Positions 17,456-29,431 of a stretch of DNA of 64,000 nucleotides are shown one piece after another. The translations under genes were made by a program, and so were the position numbers. The DNA is from Antedon mediterranea (lineage: Eukaryota; Echinodermata; Crinoidea; Comatulida; Antedonidae). Positions within the stretch are counted from its first letter, which is position 1, and each line of letters begins with the position of its first letter. A model generated the notes under the pieces. That model made no database searches. It saw only the letters and a list, made by a program, of their open reading frames with translations, and was not told the origin of the DNA. The stretch is taken from assembly GCF_964355755.1 (NCBI RefSeq), contig NC_092675.1:4560312-4624311 (forward strand), read 5' to 3'.

Positions 17456-19117
17456 TCTGGCTCGATGAATTAATCCCCCATTCCGTCTATCTAGCAATGT
17501 ATATATCCGACGCATTGTTTTTTACTTTGGTGTTAATTCAATTTAACCCAACAACAAAAACATAATGAAAATTTTAATTAAATCAGAACAAAATCATGCA
17601 TTGTAAAAGAATAACATTTTCTTGGCCTTACAAAACCCAAAAATCTACTAATCCAGCCATTTGAATAAAAATTTGGGATAAATTTTGGGATGTTATATTG
17701 CATGAAAAGGAACATACAGGAGCTTTTTTTAACCAAATATAAAGTATTTTATTTTGTAGCAAATCTCTTTAAAAGTGAAGCATACCATACAGAAATGATA
17801 GTTTGGAATATTAAAGCTAAAAAGAAAAGAAATTGTCAGAAAAAAAGGCACAAAAAAAAACACAATTAATTAAAGGTGATAAATCCCAGACCGACTGGGA
17901 AATACATGTGTTAGATTTTAAAACATGGTGTTAGACATGTGTTCTATATGAGCTGAATCAACCAATCAATTGTGATATGAAAAGACCAATATGCTTGGCA
18001 TTGATCCCAATCATATAGCAGGCTTCAATGCATTCTGGCTAGGTTTATTTCAGCCTCGTTGACAATTCACAAAACACTGTAATTCCAACAGACATGTCGG
18101 ATTTTTAGTTCTCTCCTAATATTTAATATCAGACATATGTTGATTGGATTCTGATATCAGTATATGTTGCATGTAAGTACAGTAGCCTACCCTATAAAAT
18201 AATTTAAAGTATTAAGGATAAGGATAATTTATATGTTATTTAATGATTTGCTGATCAATAAAAGATAGTTATTTTATGTAAATGTTTATTTATAGATATT
18301 GATGGATTTATACAACTGTGATAATATTGTAAATTCCTGAATATGAAATTCTATCGTAATATTTCTTGCTATCTTGGACATTGTGAATAGGATATTTGGA
18401 CATGTACTATAGGCCTATACTTAGTTATTATTGTAATACTTTAATAGCTAGTATAGTATTAATAAAGTTTTAATAGATATATTTATCAATACACAAATAT
18501 GTTTAAACTGGCAGCTAAGAAAATAGCTTCATAATTATATATATCATGTTTATTTTGTTATTATGTTCATACAAATTTATTAAATTGTCAAGAAATCATG
18601 CCTTATGTTAAAAAAAATTAAAATACTTAATAATTTTGTTTATCATTTTTAAGAATATATGCAATTTTTCAAATTTCATTGGTATATTTTTATTTTAATT
18701 ACTGAGAACCAAATTTTATTATCAATACTTTTGCTCTTATATTTTATATCTTACGGAATCATGATATTATAGTGTCAGTACTATATACTTTAAGCATGAC
18801 AAAGCACTTATAACTTTTCAGCAGTTGCCCAAACATAATTGTTAAGTTATTTTAGTGAAATATGTATAATGTTGAGTAATGCATAGTGAAGAGAAATTAA
18901 AAAAAAGTTTGAGTATTTCATAATAGAGGTACACAAATGTAGGTTAATGGAGTTGTATACAATCAACTCGGAACTAGACTCTCGTAGAACAACTATAAAT
19001 TAATTTGCTTATTAAAAATAATTATTATTTTGCATAAGTTAATACTAATAGTGACTAGTGACCTTCAAAGATGGTCAGTTGGTCAGTAATAATACAAATT
19101 ATCAGAATAAATTATTG
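17456..19117. other. AT-rich intergenic stretch
   Basis: Homopolymer-rich, stop-dense in all frames, nothing recognised. Confidence 0.5.
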
Positions 19118-19235
19118 TATTTATTTATTTTATTTTATTTATTCAATTTTCTGCCATACAATACAAAGAAGACAAAACAAATATAAAACCCAGAAAAGAT
19201 CACAGAAATAAAAAAATAAAAAAAAATTTCATTCT
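19118..19235 (-). mobile_element. Probable LINE 3' end fragment
   Basis: On the - strand the text TTGTATTGTATGGCAG leads into a GAATAAATAAAATAAAAT simple-repeat tail, the usual layout of a non-LTR retrotransposon 3' UTR and tail. No coding part is left. Confidence 0.4.
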
Positions 19236-20317
19236 ACAAGAAAGCAACCAACTACACACATTTATTATTGTATTGTACATATTATTTACATATTAAGTGG
19301 CAGATTATTATCTGTCCATATTTACCAGTTTATGATATATATTTACACATATATAGTGTAATTCTATTGTTCAAGACTACTTGTTTATCTGGACTACATA
19401 TTGATTAGTTTTCAAACAAAACTGTTTGTAAAAATTAATTTCCTACAAAATATGGAAATTGAACAATTCTTTTATGAATATCATTATTGTTTTATTTATT
19501 ATATTAAGGAGTATTAATTGTTGAATTTATAAAAAATACCCCAAAAAAATGCTTCATCAGTATGATTGTTGCTATTTTTCCTCATGTTTTCATCACAAAA
19601 GAGTCATCATTTTGATCTTCCTGATTTTCTCATGTCTTTCACCATCAATTGAATGATTATGGTATTAATTATTAAATCATCTTCGTATGTAAAAATCATT
19701 AATTATTTTACTAATGGATTTGTATGTGTCAGGTTGTATTGTAGCTACCACTTAGATTAATGAATTATGATGTCCAATGTTTAATGTTAATACATTATGT
19801 AATGACTTTAACCATGATGTTGAAAGAATAGTGTGAAGGACAATGTGCAACATATGTTGCTAATGACATGATATTGTAGGTATAATCTTACAACGCTGCT
19901 AATTCAAATCATTAGTTACATTAACATCTCTATAGGGCATACCAAACCAACTTCTTATACACCAGGCCTATTCATTCCCCTATACACACCATACAGTAGT
20001 AGCCTGTACCATAGAATTAAGTACAATATTTACTATACATAACAAAAATAACCAAAAACAAACAAAAACTGTTAAGTCATCAAGAACATGTGTTATCAAG
20101 ATGTCTGACAATAGACTAGTGAACTTTGTTTAACTTTTGAGGTACAAACCTGATGACAAACAGATTTTGTAATTGTCAAAAATGAAATCTAGACATGCCT
20201 ATCCCAATAATATAAAGCAAATATTGTTTATTTGCAATAATTACAATAAAGTAAATTTGTAGAACATTAAGAATACGTTTTTTGTTTCATATTTTAATTT
20301 GTTTTTGTTCTTCTATG

Positions 20318-20470
20318 GTCAAGTCAAGTATCATTTATTGTCATTTGTTTTAAGAAAAAACATAGAAATTCTGTTTGCTCTGCTCACAATATCCAACAGA
20401 CACAACACGAACTCAAAAACAAAAACATTACAAAAAGTGTCTACATGATGGTAGTATAGAGATAAATCAA
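20318..20470 (-). mobile_element. Probable LINE 3' UTR fragment
   Basis: On the - strand a UTR-like stretch ends in CAATAAATGATACTTGACT, an AATAAA followed by a short TTGAC-type tail typical of CR1/L2-like elements. No open frame. Family unassigned. The AT-rich sequence on either side (19,236-20,317 and 20,471-20,959) shows nothing recognisable. Confidence 0.4.
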
Positions 20471-20959
20471 ATCAAATTAAGTAACCACTTTCATATACTT
20501 TGTATGTTTTGTCATTGTGTTGAAGTACATAGTAACTATGGTAAATAAGCACAGCCAATTTCATGTAGGCCTACTTTGTATATCCTTGTGTTACATAGTT
20601 ACCATTGTAAACAACCATTGTCATTTATTATTAGTCATGCTTTTGAAAAAATCAACAAAACCACATTTTGTCATAGACTATAAGTATAAAAAGATAATAC
20701 AGGAGGAATTTTACATTTTCAGGAAAATTTTAAAATCAATAAAGAAAGCATTCTGAAACTGTTTGTGATGACTCCTGGAATGTATCCAGGGTCTGTCCCT
20801 AATGTCCTATCTCTAACCATTTTGTTATGTCATGTCATCAAGTACCTCTCAACATACACAGTATTAAAGTTTCTGTATCTGTTTAGTTTTATGTAATTGT
20901 CACATAATTTTATATTAATGTATTATTATTAATTATTTTATTACCAAATAATTTAACAA

Positions 20960-21200
20960 GCACGAATGTGCAATACTCGGGGTACAGCAAAAGAAGCTGT
21001 AATGACGTCATAAGACCGGATGTAACGTCACATACACATTAATAACCGCGCTACCAAATACGGCTATTCGGTACCATCTTCGAGACGTGATATGGCTGCA
21101 TCCGGTATGAAATTAAAAAATCCGGCTCTATAGCTTTGAGGACATGTCCCTGTAGTATATTCATGCTAAATCCGAGCTCAATACTACAACGAATAAGGAG
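20960..21200 (+). repeat. Direct repeat, left copy of composite element
   Basis: About 240 bp starting GCACGAATGTGC and containing ACTCGGGGTAC; it recurs at 21,461-21,698 in the same orientation with scattered substitutions. The pair flanks the tRNA-Val-like sequence. A GTACCCCGAGT at 21,772-21,783 is inverted relative to ACTCGGGGTAC, suggesting an outer terminal inverted repeat. Confidence 0.75.
21003..21010. promoter_or_regulatory. CRE-like palindrome TGACGTCA
   Basis: Perfect 8-bp CREB/ATF consensus. Its equivalents lie in the second direct repeat at 21,504-21,511 and 21,524-21,531. It sits about 0.9 kb upstream of the first coding exon found. A regulatory role is inference only. Confidence 0.35.
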
Positions 21201-21312
21201 TATTTACCGATTACACAAAATAAGTATTTAAAAAAATAATAAAAATAAGATATACTGTGTATAATTATCATATTGCGTATACACTACTTTTCACCATAAA
21301 GTTTAAAAAAAA

Positions 21313-21385
21313 AGGTTTCGCCCGGGCTCGAACCAGGTACCTTCTGCGTGTTAAGCAAACGTGATAACCACTACGCCAAGAAGCC
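21313..21385 (-). tRNA. tRNA-Val(AAC)-like sequence
   Basis: Read on the - strand: D arm with AGTGGTTA loop, anticodon stem TTTGC/GCAGA around loop TTAACAC (anticodon AAC), T arm CCTGG TTCGAGC CCGGG, and a T9 run immediately after as a Pol III terminator. The acceptor stem is imperfect (GGCTTCT against CGAAACC, five of seven pairs). It is embedded in a repeat, so it may be a tRNA captured by or founding that element rather than a working gene. Confidence 0.6.
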
Positions 21386-21460
21386 ACATATAACTACATA
21401 ACGCTGTGGTGTGTGTCACACATTGTGGCTTCTTAATTAAACAAATTAATTAACAAAAAA

Positions 21461-21698
21461 GCACGAATGTGCGATACTCGGGGTACAGCAAATGAAGCTG
21501 TAATGACGTCATAAGACGGGATGTGACGTCACATACACATCAATAACCTACCAAATACGGCTATATGGTACCATCTTTGAGACGTCATATGGCTGCATCC
21601 GGTTTCAAATTTAAAAATCCGGCTCTATAGATTTGAGGAAATGTCCCTGTAGTATATTCATGCCAAATCCCAGCTCAATACTACAACTAATAAGGGAG
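21461..21698 (+). repeat. Direct repeat, right copy of composite element
   Basis: Second copy of the unit at 20,960-21,200, with two perfect TGACGTCA motifs where the left copy has one perfect and one altered. Confidence 0.75.
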
Positions 21699-21942
21699 GA
21701 GTAGTACTTTAAAAATCGCACTTTTTACTCAATAGTGTCCAGATGGAGGAGAAAATGAGTCCTAGAGTCGGGTACCCCGAGTAAAAATATAAATCTCTTG
21801 AATAAGCTCTGCTGTTAATTGCATTACCAAAACCATATTTTTCACTAGACACTGTTTATGATAAGCATTTAAATAATTGAAAACAATCTATATTATTTAT
21901 GTGATATTTGTTTTCTTTCGTAGATAAACAGATGCAGCGAGG

Positions 21943-22047
21943 ATGACACAAGAGGAGCAGCAACATGCATCACCTTCCTCTGCTCCATCATCAGTAGTCG
22001 TACAAAGACGCAAACAGCAGAAAGACATATTTGGGGTACAATTGGAT
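21943..22047 (+). CDS. Unidentified spliced gene, exon 1 (first coding exon found)
   Basis: The exon follows an acceptor at 21,922-21,923 after TTTGTTTTCTTTCG, so at least one upstream non-coding exon is expected. ATG at 21,943 opens 35 codons ending at GAT before a GTAAGT donor, phase 0. The peptide starts MTQEEQQHASPSS and turns basic (QRRKQQKD). There is no signal peptide. It begins a chain of exons that keep frame through 29,431. I do not recognise the family; low complexity followed by charged helical sequence suggests a cytoplasmic coiled-coil or scaffold protein. Confidence 0.7.
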
Positions 22048-22940
22048 GTAAGTTACCTGTCCATCAAGCCCATAACCAGGGGGAAGGAGTGAGTTTAAGG
22101 TTCAAACGCTCTTTCTCCCTATCCCCCTTTTTTTTCCACTGTGTCTCGTTTCAAACTGGAGACCAGCAGTAAGTAATACTATGTCAAAGGCCTACTAGCC
22201 CAGCTTGTGATGATTTTTCCCTTTGTGGAAAACATACTACCACCTGTTACAATCCTGGCTACGGACTGAGCAATGTTCTCATGGTTTTTAGAAATTAACA
22301 AATATAAAAATATATGGTTACGTATTATAATATAATATGTGGTTAAAATATTTCAACCCGTATGTTGGTTTTCTTTGTCTCATCTTCTATACTACTGTAT
22401 ACTTAGGGAGCATAAACAGCAAAGGTATTTGCTGTTTATTTCAATTAACACAATAACACATTTTTAAAGCAAATGCCAATTGACGATCAGTTTATACAAT
22501 AATTATTTTTGTTCATCTCTTAAGGCAATGTATTGAAATCACCAATATATTTACCATCAAATTTCAAGTAAATATTGACATTGAATCCAATCAAAGCAGC
22601 AGTTCACATCGGATGATCTATCACACACCTGTTGGGAGAGAGCTCCCTTTCATTGTCACAACATTTCTATTATAATATAGGAATACAGTTAATTAAGTTT
22701 TCAAATCATGTCAGATTGTTTATTTAATATCATGAAACCTTTGATCTGTTAGTAGTCAAACGTAGCCTGTCATCACTAATTATAAAGACTGGGGCTCATC
22801 CATACATGAAAAAGGATCTCAAATAAAATTGAGATCTGCTTTTTAACAAAAATAGAGCAGTAGTAGTATAAATACCCGACCGAACTTCATCAGTTTATAC
22901 ACAAAAGAAACAAATAGTAGATTTGACTACTTCTAAAAAA

Positions 22941-23024
22941 GGACATCTAGGGTGGGGTTGGGGACATCTAGGGTGGGGTTGGGGACATCTAGGGTGGGGT
23001 TGGGGACATCTAGGGTGGGGTTGG
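22941..23024 (+). repeat. Minisatellite, 21-bp unit x4, G-rich
   Basis: Four exact or near-exact units starting GGACATCTAGGG at 22,941, 22,962, 22,983 and 23,004. Each contributes GGG, GGGG and GGGG runs on the + strand, a strong G-quadruplex pattern inside intron 1. Confidence 0.92.
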
Positions 23025-23281
23025 GGACCCCACGAACATCCCTGGGTCTACAAATGGGAGGTTCAATTAAGATATTCTAAATATTAAAATTAACATCATA
23101 GCAGAGTGCATTGAATCTGTTGAAACAGATAAACAGGTAAATCATCATTCTGATGACCTTAAAAATTGACACCAGTGAAAGACCCAAGAGAGTGAGGATG
23201 AGGTGCAGGCGAGGAGATGGGTAATGGTAGAAGAACACAAGGGCCGCACATTTCCTTCTATTTAAAGGGTGTCAATCAATT

Positions 23282-23440
23282 CTAAAGCTCTGTCTACACT
23301 ATCAAACTTTATGTGACAAAAAAATGTGATGTGCCTATATATGGAAATGATGACTACCACATTGGGCATATCACTACCATATTTGGGTACATCACACCTT
23401 TTTTTGTCAAACTAGTTTGATAGTGTAGACAGGGCTTAAG
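23282..23440. mobile_element. MITE with TIR around GTCTACACTATCAAAC
   Basis: Left end AGCTCTGTCTACACTATCAA and right end TTGATAGTGTAGACAGGGCT are inverted repeats, continuing inward through a ATGTGACAAAA-like stretch. About 159 bp with no coding capacity. A second, partly degraded copy lies at 53,225-53,340. Confidence 0.75.
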
Positions 23441-23506
23441 CAGACTTGTGTTGTTAAATCTGAAAGACCAAGCAGCAATAGAATAACCTTTAACATATTT
23501 TTTTAG

Positions 23507-23599
23507 GTAACAAGTCGACTTTTAGATGCAGAAAAGCTGAAGTTGGCAATACTTCAACGAGAAATTAAACAAAAGAGACATCTTGAAGGCACAAAAAAG
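23507..23599 (+). CDS. Unidentified gene, exon 2
   Basis: Acceptor TTTTTTTAG, 31 codons, phase 0 at both ends, donor GTAGTT. Encodes a heptad-like charged helix (LLDAEKLKLAILQREIKQ), a probable coiled coil continued by the next exons. Confidence 0.75.
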
Positions 23600-23868
23600 G
23601 TAGTTTATTTAACAATATCTAACAGCCTGTAACTTTTTAGGTTATATTTTTATCACACATATTTAAAGCTTCCGTCTTCACTCTGTTGCTAATTTGTGGG
23701 GCCAGATGATGTATCATTTTGTTTTAAATGGAAAGTAGTATGGGCGACAACTTTCAATGATATACCAATTTTATAGAAACTAGTCTTTTGTTTTAACAAA
23801 TTAAAATTTCTATGCTAAATTCAACATCTTATTTTTCTTTTGTATTATTTCTCTACTTTTTATTGCAG

Positions 23869-23892
23869 TCCGGCGAAAATCCATATGAAGAA
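23869..23892 (+). CDS. Unidentified gene, exon 3 (24-nt microexon)
   Basis: TTTATTGCAG acceptor, eight codons (SGENPYEE), donor GTAGGT, phase 0. Being a multiple of three it could be an optional cassette. Similar TTTATTGCAG tracts follow at about 24,015 and 24,115 with no useful open frame. Confidence 0.6.
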
Positions 23893-24803
23893 GTAGGTTT
23901 ATTGTAGATGACAAATATTTCTATGTTTGCTTTTGTTTTTTAGTTTTCTTTTATTCCTAGTTTTTTTTAACTTTAGTGTTCATGTTTTTGTAGGTTTAGA
24001 TTTTTTTTATTGCAGTTTGTAGAAAGAAAATATAGGTTTATTTTGTCAAGAATTTTGTTATTTCGCTTTTTAGTATTCATTTCATAATAGTTTTTCCTTT
24101 TGTTTTTTATTGCAGTAAAAAAGAAGCTGTGCTTATTTTAATATCTATTATTAATATAATCCATGAATATATATTAATATTTTAATAATATTTTGCTTTA
24201 GTGAGCAATTTTTAATTCACTGTTTAAACCTGTGACTGAGCTTGATACTGTACATGAAAAATTGCCTTTTCGGTATATATAATATAATGAATAAGGATTC
24301 TGTTAAAAACTCTTGTATACGTGTTTATCAAATTTACCTCTACTTTTTTAAATGTTAATCAAGTACTGTACATTCTGTTTTGTAGTTAGTACAGTACTTT
24401 TAAAATAGAGATATTTTTATTTATAAAACGATAACACTTTATTGCAATTATCTTCATATAAAACAATTTTAAGTTCAACATTGGTATACAATTGATGTAT
24501 GAACAGTTGATCAGGCTTTTTTCTAAAAAGGGAATAATACAGTCTTAATTATTATAATGTATGTAGTTTATGTGCATGTTCGATACAATAGATAATAGAA
24601 TTATCATTTTAATATTTTGTATTTGTTTTTTTTTAAACAATTTTCAATGTCGTTAATTCCAGTCAAATCTCTCAAAATAAACATGAAAAGTTAAAACTGG
24701 TAAGAAGGATCTAAAAATTGCATTTGGAAAATCAGAATTTTCAGAAAATATGTTTTGTATTGTTATAGATATTGTGTTTAAATAATTGTTTTGTTCTTTT
24801 TAG

Positions 24804-24838
24804 GAAAAAGAGCTTGAAAGGCAGAAAAATAATTTAGA
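24804..24838 (+). CDS. Unidentified gene, exon 4
   Basis: Acceptor TTCTTTTTAG, 35 nt, donor GTAAGT in phase 2. Charged helix EKELERQKNNL; the last codon is completed by the first base of exon 5 (GA plus A, Glu). Confidence 0.72.
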
Positions 24839-25160
24839 GTAAGTTTGCCAGACCTTTATTATACTTTATTATATCCTTCTATAACAATTTAAAAAGTAAA
24901 ATAAAAAAAATTATTTAATTAGGATATAGGAAATTTACCTCATAGCCCTTCCAGAGTTTACACACATTAAAATACTGGTGTTGATGCCTGGTGTAAAGGC
25001 CCTAATTTACCAGATTCATGGCTCTATTTTAATAGTTATGGTTGTTAAACGCAGTGCATATGGTTACATTTGTAAAATCAAATATGAATAGAATAAACAT
25101 CACATACATTGTATGTTCTAATGATGATTTATAATATTGTTTGAATTTGTTTTCTTGCAG

Positions 25161-25245
25161 ACGATTTCAGATTCAACATGACAGGCTTGAATGGGAGTAT
25201 GAACAAGCAGCTTGTGATATGTTCAAAGGCTATTATACATTGAAG
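25161..25245 (+). CDS. Unidentified gene, exon 5
   Basis: Acceptor TTTTCTTGCAG, 85 nt starting in the third codon position, donor GTACAG in phase 0. Encodes RFQIQHDRLEWEYEQAACDM and further aromatic residues, with higher complexity than its neighbours. The phase match with exon 4 is good support for a real transcript. Confidence 0.75.
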
Positions 25246-25575
25246 GTACAGTAAATAAGATGTTGATAAGAGTTCAATTAAAAGTGAACCAAAAAATGTA
25301 TGAGGGTATGGACCATGTTAAAAGAGCAGCATCGATGATATTCAGTACATTTTAGATTTTTGTCTTATTGTTATACAATAGAAATCCTCCTTTGGGACAC
25401 CCCTGTTCAGGGGATGCTGTCTCATGAAATAATTGTGGGAAATACAATAAAAAACATTGTAAACTTTAAAATATAGTATAAAGTTGTGCCTGTAATATTC
25501 TTTGTTTCTTTTTACGTCTCTAAAAAGGTAAAGTCACAAAGTTATCTCCATTTCTTTAGCGTTTGGGCCAGACTC

Positions 25576-25995
25576 CACTAAGTGTGTATTTTTGTGGAGG
25601 GTACGCCAACCCTCCCGCCCAAACGAGTCTGATTTACCTTCCCAGTACTTTTTACATACCGGTACCCATTTCTATCATGTGGGTGGGGAGGAACAATGTG
25701 GATAAAGAATCTTGCTCAAGGACCCAATACTGCAGTGACTGGGCCACAGTCCCTATGCCTATCTAAATGTTAATATTATATTTTACACTAAGTGTGTATG
25801 TTTGTGGAGGGTACGCCACTCTTCCCGCACAAACGAGTCTGATTTACCTTACTAGTACTTTTTACATACCGGTACTCATTTCTATCACCTGGGTGGGGAG
25901 GAACAATTGTGGATAAAGAATCTTGCTCAAGGACTCAACACTGCAGTGACTGGGCCACAGTCCCGATGCCTATCTAAATGTTAGTATTATATTAA
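25576..25995. repeat. Tandem duplication, 210-bp unit x2
   Basis: Copies at 25,576-25,785 and 25,786-25,995 share CACTAAGTGTGTAT, GTACGCCA, TACCGGTAC and GGGCCACAGTCCC blocks. The - strand text (TTGAGCAAGATTCTTTATCC) resembles the conserved 3' body of a dispersed element, but I cannot name it. Confidence 0.85.
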
Positions 25996-26031
25996 TGTGA
26001 CCCTTTTAAATATTTCTAAATTATTTTATAG

Positions 26032-26082
26032 CCCCATCGAAGCTTGCCACATTTAGGTCTCAAACAAACTCCAAAAACAAGA
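26032..26082 (+). CDS. Unidentified gene, exon 6
   Basis: Acceptor TTATTTTATAG, 17 codons (PHRSLPHLGLKQTPKTR), donor GTAAGT, phase 0 at both ends. Basic and proline-containing, likely a linker after the coiled coil. Confidence 0.68.
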
Positions 26083-27201
26083 GTAAGTAATCCAATTGTA
26101 TATTTTATTATTTGAACATCAATTTGTTAAGAAACATTTGACTGTAACAGACAAAACATATTTATTTATGGTGTATGTGAAACACATGTTAATTTGTTTA
26201 TTAATAAACACATGTGTATCATCTGGAAAGAGAGAATGAATGCGGCAATATTCATGGATTTCAATCTAGCAAGGTCCAAACATATGGTATACATCTGTAA
26301 TATAACAAAAGTCTAAACAAAGCTTCTGAATTTGGAATTTTATTCTTGTACTTTAATAAAAAACAACAAGAAACTATAATATTCATACACAAACTGTTTT
26401 TAAGTGTTGCACCAAGATTTTAAAGCTATAGATGACACAGTATTATGATGAATAAAATTAATTTATCAACATTAGATTCACAATAAAAATCAGTATTCTT
26501 ATCATGAAATGAAATTAGTTAAAAAATTAACTGGTTTTAATTTTGGAATTTTTTAAGCTTGTGCACTATCATATTAAAAAAAACAACTCATTGTTCGTGA
26601 ATATAAGTTTAAATCAATATTGTTTTAGTGATTTTGTGGGTTTTTTGCTTAAAACCAGCTGCATTCACATTCTCCTCAGCTGTTCTTCTTTTATTATAAT
26701 CTGATTTGATATCTCAGCAAAGATTTTAATAAAAGATTTCATATAATAAGAAAGTACATTGCATCATTAAACACTGATTGACTTAAATACATAGGCTGCA
26801 GCTGTAGTACATTCACACTACAGTGAACATAAATTATACTTGAAAGTTAGCCCTCTGTTGGTCGGGTGTAAGTGAAGGGTTTTTTATGTTCCATGATGAC
26901 CTCTTGAGAACAACTTAGACTTGCCCCAAGTCTGTATTGTCTTATTTATGTTATTTGTGTTATATGTTTTATTATGTTATGTTAGTTCTGAAAATAGGAA
27001 AGCTCAAGTATTATATGTATGAAGTGCCATATGTGCCAAAATGTTTATCTTTTTACTAATATTAAGTCTGAAACCCAGACTAGGCAATACAACAAAATTT
27101 TTTTTTAAAGATAACCACTGTTGGCCAACTGTATGCAATGAGAGGTTCTTGCACAGTAGTAGGCCTATTTTAAGTTAAGTATACCGGTAGGCCTAGTTGA
27201 C

Positions 27202-28274
27202 GGGTGTCACGAAACCCAAGACCACGAAAGCTAAGACCTCCTAAGACCTAAGATCACGAAAGCTAAGACCCAAGACCTAAGATTACAAATATTTATCTTT
27301 CGCACCTGCCTTGTATTTTAACTCCCAACATTTATTCTGAATACCACACCTTAGAATTGGCACTTTCATGAAAAAGAATCACATAAAAAGTAAGAAATAC
27401 ATTTTTAAATTGATGATTTTACAGACGTTTTTCTCGCACACAAAATGACTAGCCTACAGTACAGTAGGCCTACCCCATGTTCAATGTTTTTGTTTCTATG
27501 GAACATCAAAAGAGCAAAAATTATATAGAGGGCTGAAAACTCTGTGGAGTCCATCTACAGTGTGGATGGAACAATGTAAAATTAAAATTGTAATGATAAT
27601 AGTATAATCATGCAAGTACGAGGAAATAAATACTGGCAAATAAATTTTAATTAAAAAATCATGATAAGTTTTTTTGTTTCGTTTTCTTTCTGTTTTTATA
27701 CTTGTACTATTATTGTTGCTCTTTTGGCGCTCCATAGAAACAAAAACATTGAGCATGGGGAGCTCGAGGAGTTACATTACAGTATACAAAGAAACACATC
27801 TGTAAAATCATAAATTTAAAGGATTTATTTATTTGTTATTATGTGTTTCTCCTTCTGAAAGTACTTATAAGTCCTAATTTTAAAGTGTGGTGTTCAGGAT
27901 AAAGTTAGTCAACAAATTTGGAGTCAAAATACAAGAAAGGCAGGTGCGTAAGAAAAACATCCTCTGAACCAACACAATGGAGTAAATATATACAAACAAA
28001 CACCCCGTCAAGTTTGTTTGTTGTAAAGAAAAAATATATATTTACTCAACGGGCGAAAATAATGTGAGTTTATCTATGTTTTGCGGTGGTATTAAATTAT
28101 ATTTATGGTAATAAATGAAACCTACTGTGTTTAAAATTATGTATGGATAAACAAGTATTGTTTTTAAGCTGTAGTATATCTTAGAATTTGTAATCTTAGG
28201 TCTTGGGTCTTAGCTTTCGTGATCTTAGGTCTTAGGGGGTCTTAGCTTTCGTGGTCTTAGGTTTCGTGACACCC
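27202..28274. mobile_element. Long-TIR DNA transposon (non-autonomous), 10-bp TSD
   Basis: The ends GGGTGTCACGAAACC and GGTTTCGTGACACCC are inverted, and the arms contain repeated CACGAAAGCTAAGACC motifs. Arm similarity runs inward for more than 200 bp (27,202-27,430 against the right arm to about 27,800, with an insertion in the right arm). Flanks carry CCTAGTTGAC at 27,192-27,201 and 28,275-28,284, a 10-bp target duplication. Long TIRs with a 9-10 bp TSD fit a Mutator-like element. No transposase frame remains. Confidence 0.8.
27473..27760. mobile_element. Inner inverted-repeat unit (nested MITE or element core)
   Basis: Inverted ends CCCCATGTTCAATG and CATTGAGCATGGGG continue through TTTTTGTTTCTATGGA and CAAAAGAGC. 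It lies in the middle of the long-TIR element, so it is either a second insertion or the innermost part of its palindrome. Confidence 0.6.
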
Positions 28275-28284
28275 CCTAGTTGAC

Positions 28285-29395
28285 ATATTCCAGAGGAGAA
28301 TGTAAGTAGGCCTATTGTAGGCTATAGACCTGATCATCATTTACATGAATATCAATACTCCAAACATCATTGGACATCTTCCAGAGTGAGCTTAATAAGT
28401 ACGGTTATGTTAGAATGTTGTACATTATACCATTGAGATATTAATATCTCTATGATTATACACAATATTCTCTTCACATTTTGTAGGCAGACTATTTTAA
28501 TAGTGAGCCCTCTGTTGGTGAAATTGAGATGAACCTACATACATGCGATTTATATTTAATGATATGATGATCCCTCTCTTGGTATATCATTGACCTAATA
28601 TGAACTTGTGATGTATTAATCTGATATTTGCATAATGCGAACTAAGTAACTCTACTTACACGTACATATGGTTTTATGTTGTTGTTTTCCCCGATGTTCA
28701 CTTATGTATCATTTTCACTTCCTTACCAAAGATGTTGATAATTGGTCATCGGGACTACCATAACGTTTTTTTTATAGTAATAGTATTATTGCTTCATCAA
28801 AGAAAAAAAAATGAAATATATTATTGTTTTGTACAAAGATTTTAAACAAGGAATTTCTTAATTTTGTCAATTATTCATGATGGGCAGTCCCGACGTCTAC
28901 CATTTTATCATTAAATTTTGTAATAAAATGAAATAGTAAATGTCTTTTAATTTAGAATTATTACCATACCTGTAGCATTATTTTGATCATACATTGTTGC
29001 ATAACTCTGCATTATGTAATTGTATAAACATAAAACTGGAATAATTGTATTGGCGAATTGCATTTATGAGTACTAAAGAAAGTAATTTGCAATGGATTTT
29101 GTATGAGGAATAATATTAGCATAATTCAACATCCATAACATTACCTTTTGCTGGCTATAGTCATCAATCAATTCATCAATTAAGATTCCAGTAACCTGCT
29201 CAAGTTAGCAGTATGCATGTCATAAATGAAACATGACTTCTCGCATACAAATGTATAGAAAATAAAGTCCATATTTAGCTATAAAGCGAAATTAGACTAC
29301 GCAAGTATCGAGTAATATATATTAATAGGTCAAGGACTTTATTTATAGTTGCTGGTTATAAGAAATTTAATATAATACAATTGTTATATTTCTAG
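28285..29395 (+). other. Intron 6, distal part
   Basis: AT-rich sequence up to the exon 7 acceptor; no coding or repeat signature recognised. Confidence 0.5.
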
Positions 29396-29431
29396 ATGCT
29401 TGGCCAGAAGAAGGGAGGGATGTTTATGCAG
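29396..29431 (+). CDS. Unidentified gene, exon 7 (cassette or terminal)
   Basis: Acceptor TTATATTTCTAG, twelve codons MLGQKKGGMFMQ, candidate donor GTGAAC in phase 0. If the donor is not used, the frame runs ten more codons to TAA at 29,462-29,464, with AATAAA at 29,488-29,493. So this may be the 3' end of a protein of about 153 residues, or an internal exon joining 45,625. Both are open. Confidence 0.5.

Larger units (their letters stand above)
22048..23506 (+). other. Intron 1
   Basis: GTAAGT to TTTTTTTAG. Holds the 21-bp minisatellite and a small MITE, otherwise AT-rich. Confidence 0.65.

Noticed and set aside
25563-25766. 67-codon ORF containing FCGGYANPP
   Set aside because: Lies in the 210-bp tandem repeat; the second copy has a disrupted frame.
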